A DNA stretch of 15,208 bases from Chloroflexota bacterium (GTDB lineage Bacteria; Chloroflexota; Limnocylindria; Limnocylindrales; CSP1-4): assembly GCA_005881055.1 (NCBI GenBank), contig VBHW01000016.1:1-15208 (forward strand), given 5' to 3'. The notes below the pieces were generated by a model that ran no database searches, had not been told where the DNA came from, and was given only the letters and a program-made list of their open reading frames with translations. Positions 14,110 through 15,208 of the stretch are shown here, piece by piece. Numbering within the stretch: the first letter of the stretch is position 1; every line of letters begins with the position of its first letter. A program made the translations under genes and the position numbers.

Positions 14110-14115
14110 CCTCTC
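14110..14115 (-). promoter_or_regulatory. Ribosome binding site of the 132-aa small protein
   Basis: GAGAGG on the minus strand lies 8 nt before the ATG at 14101 and fixes that start. Confidence 0.6.
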
Positions 14116-14250
14116 ATTGAATCGCGGTCCATGCCCGCGGTATTCGAAAGCGTGCGCAATCGATGTCTCAGTCTCGTCTCCCCGTCCGACGCGCCACCCC
14201 GTCGAGCCACCCACAACACGGACGACGACCCGGATCTGGCGGCTTGACGG

Positions 14251-14658
14251 TCACTGCTCGTCCGGATGTGTGAGGTCGTAGGCCTGGTCGCCGAGCCACT
14301 CGCCGGCGGCCTTGAGCGCGTTGTTCTCCTGGTCCGAGGCGCTCGGGCCGCCCCCGGTCGCCACCACGCCGACGTTGTATCCCGTCTCGACGGCGCCTAC
14401 GGCCCCGCCGGTGAGGAAGTTCACCGCGGAGGACGACATCTCTGTCATGTCCTTCGCGGCGTCGTCCCAGTTTCCCTCGACCATGTTCACGACGCCCGAT
14501 CCGGCGTGGATGGCTGTTTCGCTGACCGCCGTGGCCTCGTCGAGGGCCCAGCCCCCAACGGCCTCGGCCCCACCGGTGATCCCGTTCCACGCCGACTCGA
14601 GGACGCCATCCTTGGCGGCATCGGTCACGAGGTCCTGGCCCGCAGTGTCCTCTGTCAT
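14251..14658 (-). CDS. Small acidic Ala/Gly-rich protein, paralog B (135 aa), unknown function
   Basis: A close paralog of the 13703-14101 product. The ATG at 14658 has a strong SD, AAGGAG, 8 nt upstream (14667-14672). The N-terminal 25 or so residues differ (MTEDTAGQDLVTDAAKDGVL). From GGAEAVGGWALDEATAV onward the two align without large gaps through HAGSGVVNMVEGNWDDAAKD, MTEMSSSAVNFLTGG, VETGYNVGVVATGGG and ENNALKAAGEWLGDQAYDLT-HPDEQ. Conserved tryptophans stand in GGW, G(N/D)W and GEW. No enzyme motif, Cys, signal peptide or transmembrane helix is seen. Glycine spacing in the TGG-GA-ETGY-GGG stretch could allow close helix packing. It follows the 67-aa gene by 49 nt in the same direction and is probably co-transcribed with it. 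Confidence 0.85.
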   Translation of the reverse strand: MTEDTAGQDLVTDAAKDGVLESAWNGITGGAEAVGGWALDEATAVSETAIHAGSGVVNMVEGNWDDAAKDMTEMSSSAVNFLTGGAVGAVETGYNVGVVATGGGPSASDQENNALKAAGEWLGDQAYDLTHPDEQ

Positions 14659-14666
14659 GGTCGGTG

Positions 14667-14672
14667 CTCCTT
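14667..14672 (-). promoter_or_regulatory. Strong Shine-Dalgarno site of the 135-aa small protein
   Basis: AAGGAG on the minus strand, 8 nt before the ATG at 14658, is the best SD match among the three small genes and suggests high expression. Confidence 0.7.
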
Positions 14673-14707
14673 ACGCGATGAACGCGGTTCGGGCCCGATC
14701 ACGCCCG

Positions 14708-14911
14708 CTACTCGAGGAGCGACTCCGGGTGATCCTTGACCCAGTCGATGCCCTCACCGATCGTCTGGCCGACGTCCTTGACTTCCTGGGTCGCCCAGTC
14801 GACTGCCTCTCCGGCCTTCTCCCCGACCCAGTCCACGGCCGAGCCGATGGCCTCCGTCGCCTCCGGCGGCAGGGCACCCGCGATATATCCTTCGGCGCTT
14901 TCGTCGGTCAT
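14708..14911 (-). CDS. Small acidic amphipathic helical protein (67 aa), unknown function
   Basis: The preferred start is the ATG at 14911, with GGGG/GGGGTG a few bases upstream; a GTG at 14917 would add two residues. The sequence MTDESAEGYIAGALPPEA leads into a helical stretch with three DW steps: AVDWVGEKAGE, AVDWATQEVKDVGQTIGE and GIDWVKDHPESLLE. Spacing of the small and acidic residues suggests an amphipathic helix or a small bundle, reminiscent in composition of LEA-like or stress proteins. It is acidic, with no Cys and no signal peptide. It resembles the two downstream paralogs in style (short acidic MT(D)E start, AEAVGGW-like against EAIGSAVDW) but I cannot align it reliably. It is the first of the three small genes. 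Confidence 0.65.
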   Translation of the reverse strand: MTDESAEGYIAGALPPEATEAIGSAVDWVGEKAGEAVDWATQEVKDVGQTIGEGIDWVKDHPESLLE

Positions 14912-15021
14912 GAGCACCCCGTCCCTTCATGAGCGGACGTCAGGCGCGCCCGCCGGAACGATCGTACGCTGCGTGTCCATACCGGGGATCCGGGCCTGCC
15001 GATGCGATGGAGGATCAATTC
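14912..15021. other. Divergent intergenic region between the small-protein genes and the hydrolase
   Basis: About 110 bp must hold promoters for both directions. I see a weak TACGAT on the minus strand near 14960 without a convincing -35, and no clear plus-strand -10. No operator-like palindrome of useful length was found. Confidence 0.4.
15009..15013 (+). promoter_or_regulatory. Ribosome binding site of the dienelactone hydrolase gene
   Basis: GGAGG lies 8 nt before the ATG at 15022, which supports that start over the upstream ATG at 15007. Confidence 0.7.
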
Positions 15022-15208
15022 ATGTGCTTCACGACGGAGGCCCGGCCGCCGATCCCGGCGATCGTCGGCGGCGCGCTCGATTCCCGCGAGCTCACGCTCA
15101 CGGCCGGCGACGGGAACCGCCTCATGGCCTTCGAGGCACGGGCGGCCGAGCCCGGCGGCGCCGGGATCGTCGTGCTGCCGGACGTGCGCGGGCTCCACGC
15201 CTACTATC
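15022..15208 (+). CDS. Dienelactone hydrolase family protein, N-terminal part (cut by the window edge)
   Basis: Sixty-two codons are visible from the ATG at 15022. The sequence begins MCFTTEARPPIPAIVGGAL, continues LTLTAGDGNRLMAFEARAAE, and reaches GAGIVVLPDVRGLHAYY. The MCF-(D/T)-ARPP-GGA opening and the VVLPDVRGL strand-turn that forms the oxyanion region are typical of alpha/beta-hydrolase dienelactone hydrolase-like proteins. The catalytic Cys/Asp/His lie beyond the window, so activity cannot be checked. It is transcribed divergently from the small-protein genes and is not part of the lipid operon. The substrate is unknown; many family members are generic carboxylesterases. Confidence 0.85.
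   Translation, partial: MCFTTEARPPIPAIVGGALDSRELTLTAGDGNRLMAFEARAAEPGGAGIVVLPDVRGLHAYY

Noticed and set aside
14102..14250. Additional small gene between the two paralogs
   Set aside because: No frame with a start, SD and protein-like composition is present in this 149-bp gap. It probably holds the 3' end of one gene and the leader of the next.
13703..14658. WXG100/ESX-type secreted proteins
   Set aside because: G(N/D)W and GEW steps are present, but there is no WXG hairpin at the right position, the length is 132-135 aa rather than about 100, and no ESX genes are nearby.
1..15208. tRNA, rRNA, insertion sequence or phage genes
   Set aside because: I found no cloverleaf-like segment, rRNA sequence, transposase or integrase motif, or phage structural gene.

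Overview
The window is a GC-rich (roughly 70% by eye) bacterial segment dominated by one long, tightly packed minus-strand gene run (about 13.6 kb down to 0.55 kb). Coding style (overlapping ATGA, GTGA and TGATG junctions, several GTG starts, a monofunctional biotin ligase, low-complexity tails on core enzymes, a leaderless-looking promoter) fits a high-GC Chloroflexota of the Limnocylindria/Ellin6529 kind. That placement is an inference; no rRNA or other strict marker is present.

Layout, following transcription of the minus strand: lysC (aspartate kinase), birA (biotin protein ligase), an ECF sigma factor, a single-span membrane protein that is its probable anti-sigma partner, accD, accA (interrupted by a frameshift), a second and degenerate BCCP-like gene (frameshifted, no biotin site), accC, fabZ, a calcineurin-like metallophosphoesterase, fabF, an intact accB (BCCP), fabH and fabG. 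Together they supply acetyl-CoA carboxylase (AccABCD), the ligase that biotinylates it, and the initiation, elongation and reduction/dehydration steps of type II fatty acid synthesis. fabD, acpP and an enoyl-ACP reductase are not in the window. Most junctions overlap by 1-8 nt, implying one translationally coupled operon. The only sizeable internal gap is accC-fabZ.

The left edge carries the 3' part of a plus-strand XRE-type HTH protein convergent with fabG, also apparently frameshifted. On the right, upstream of lysC and separated from it by two strong hairpins, three small minus-strand genes encode acidic Ala/Gly-rich proteins. Two are clear paralogs (132 and 135 aa) and the third (67 aa) is similar in style; I recognise no family. 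A divergent dienelactone hydrolase gene starts on the plus strand and runs off the right edge.

Two features stand out. First, several genes (XRE, BCCP-like, accA, lysC, perhaps the sigma factor) each look as if a short segment has been removed from a conserved stretch, three times out of frame, and the accA/BCCP-like junction carries a 117-bp perfect tandem duplication. This is either a run of assembly errors or unusual local decay. Second, an ECF sigma/membrane-protein pair sits inside a lysC-birA-acc-fab operon, suggesting envelope-linked control of lipid synthesis, beside an undescribed family of small acidic proteins.
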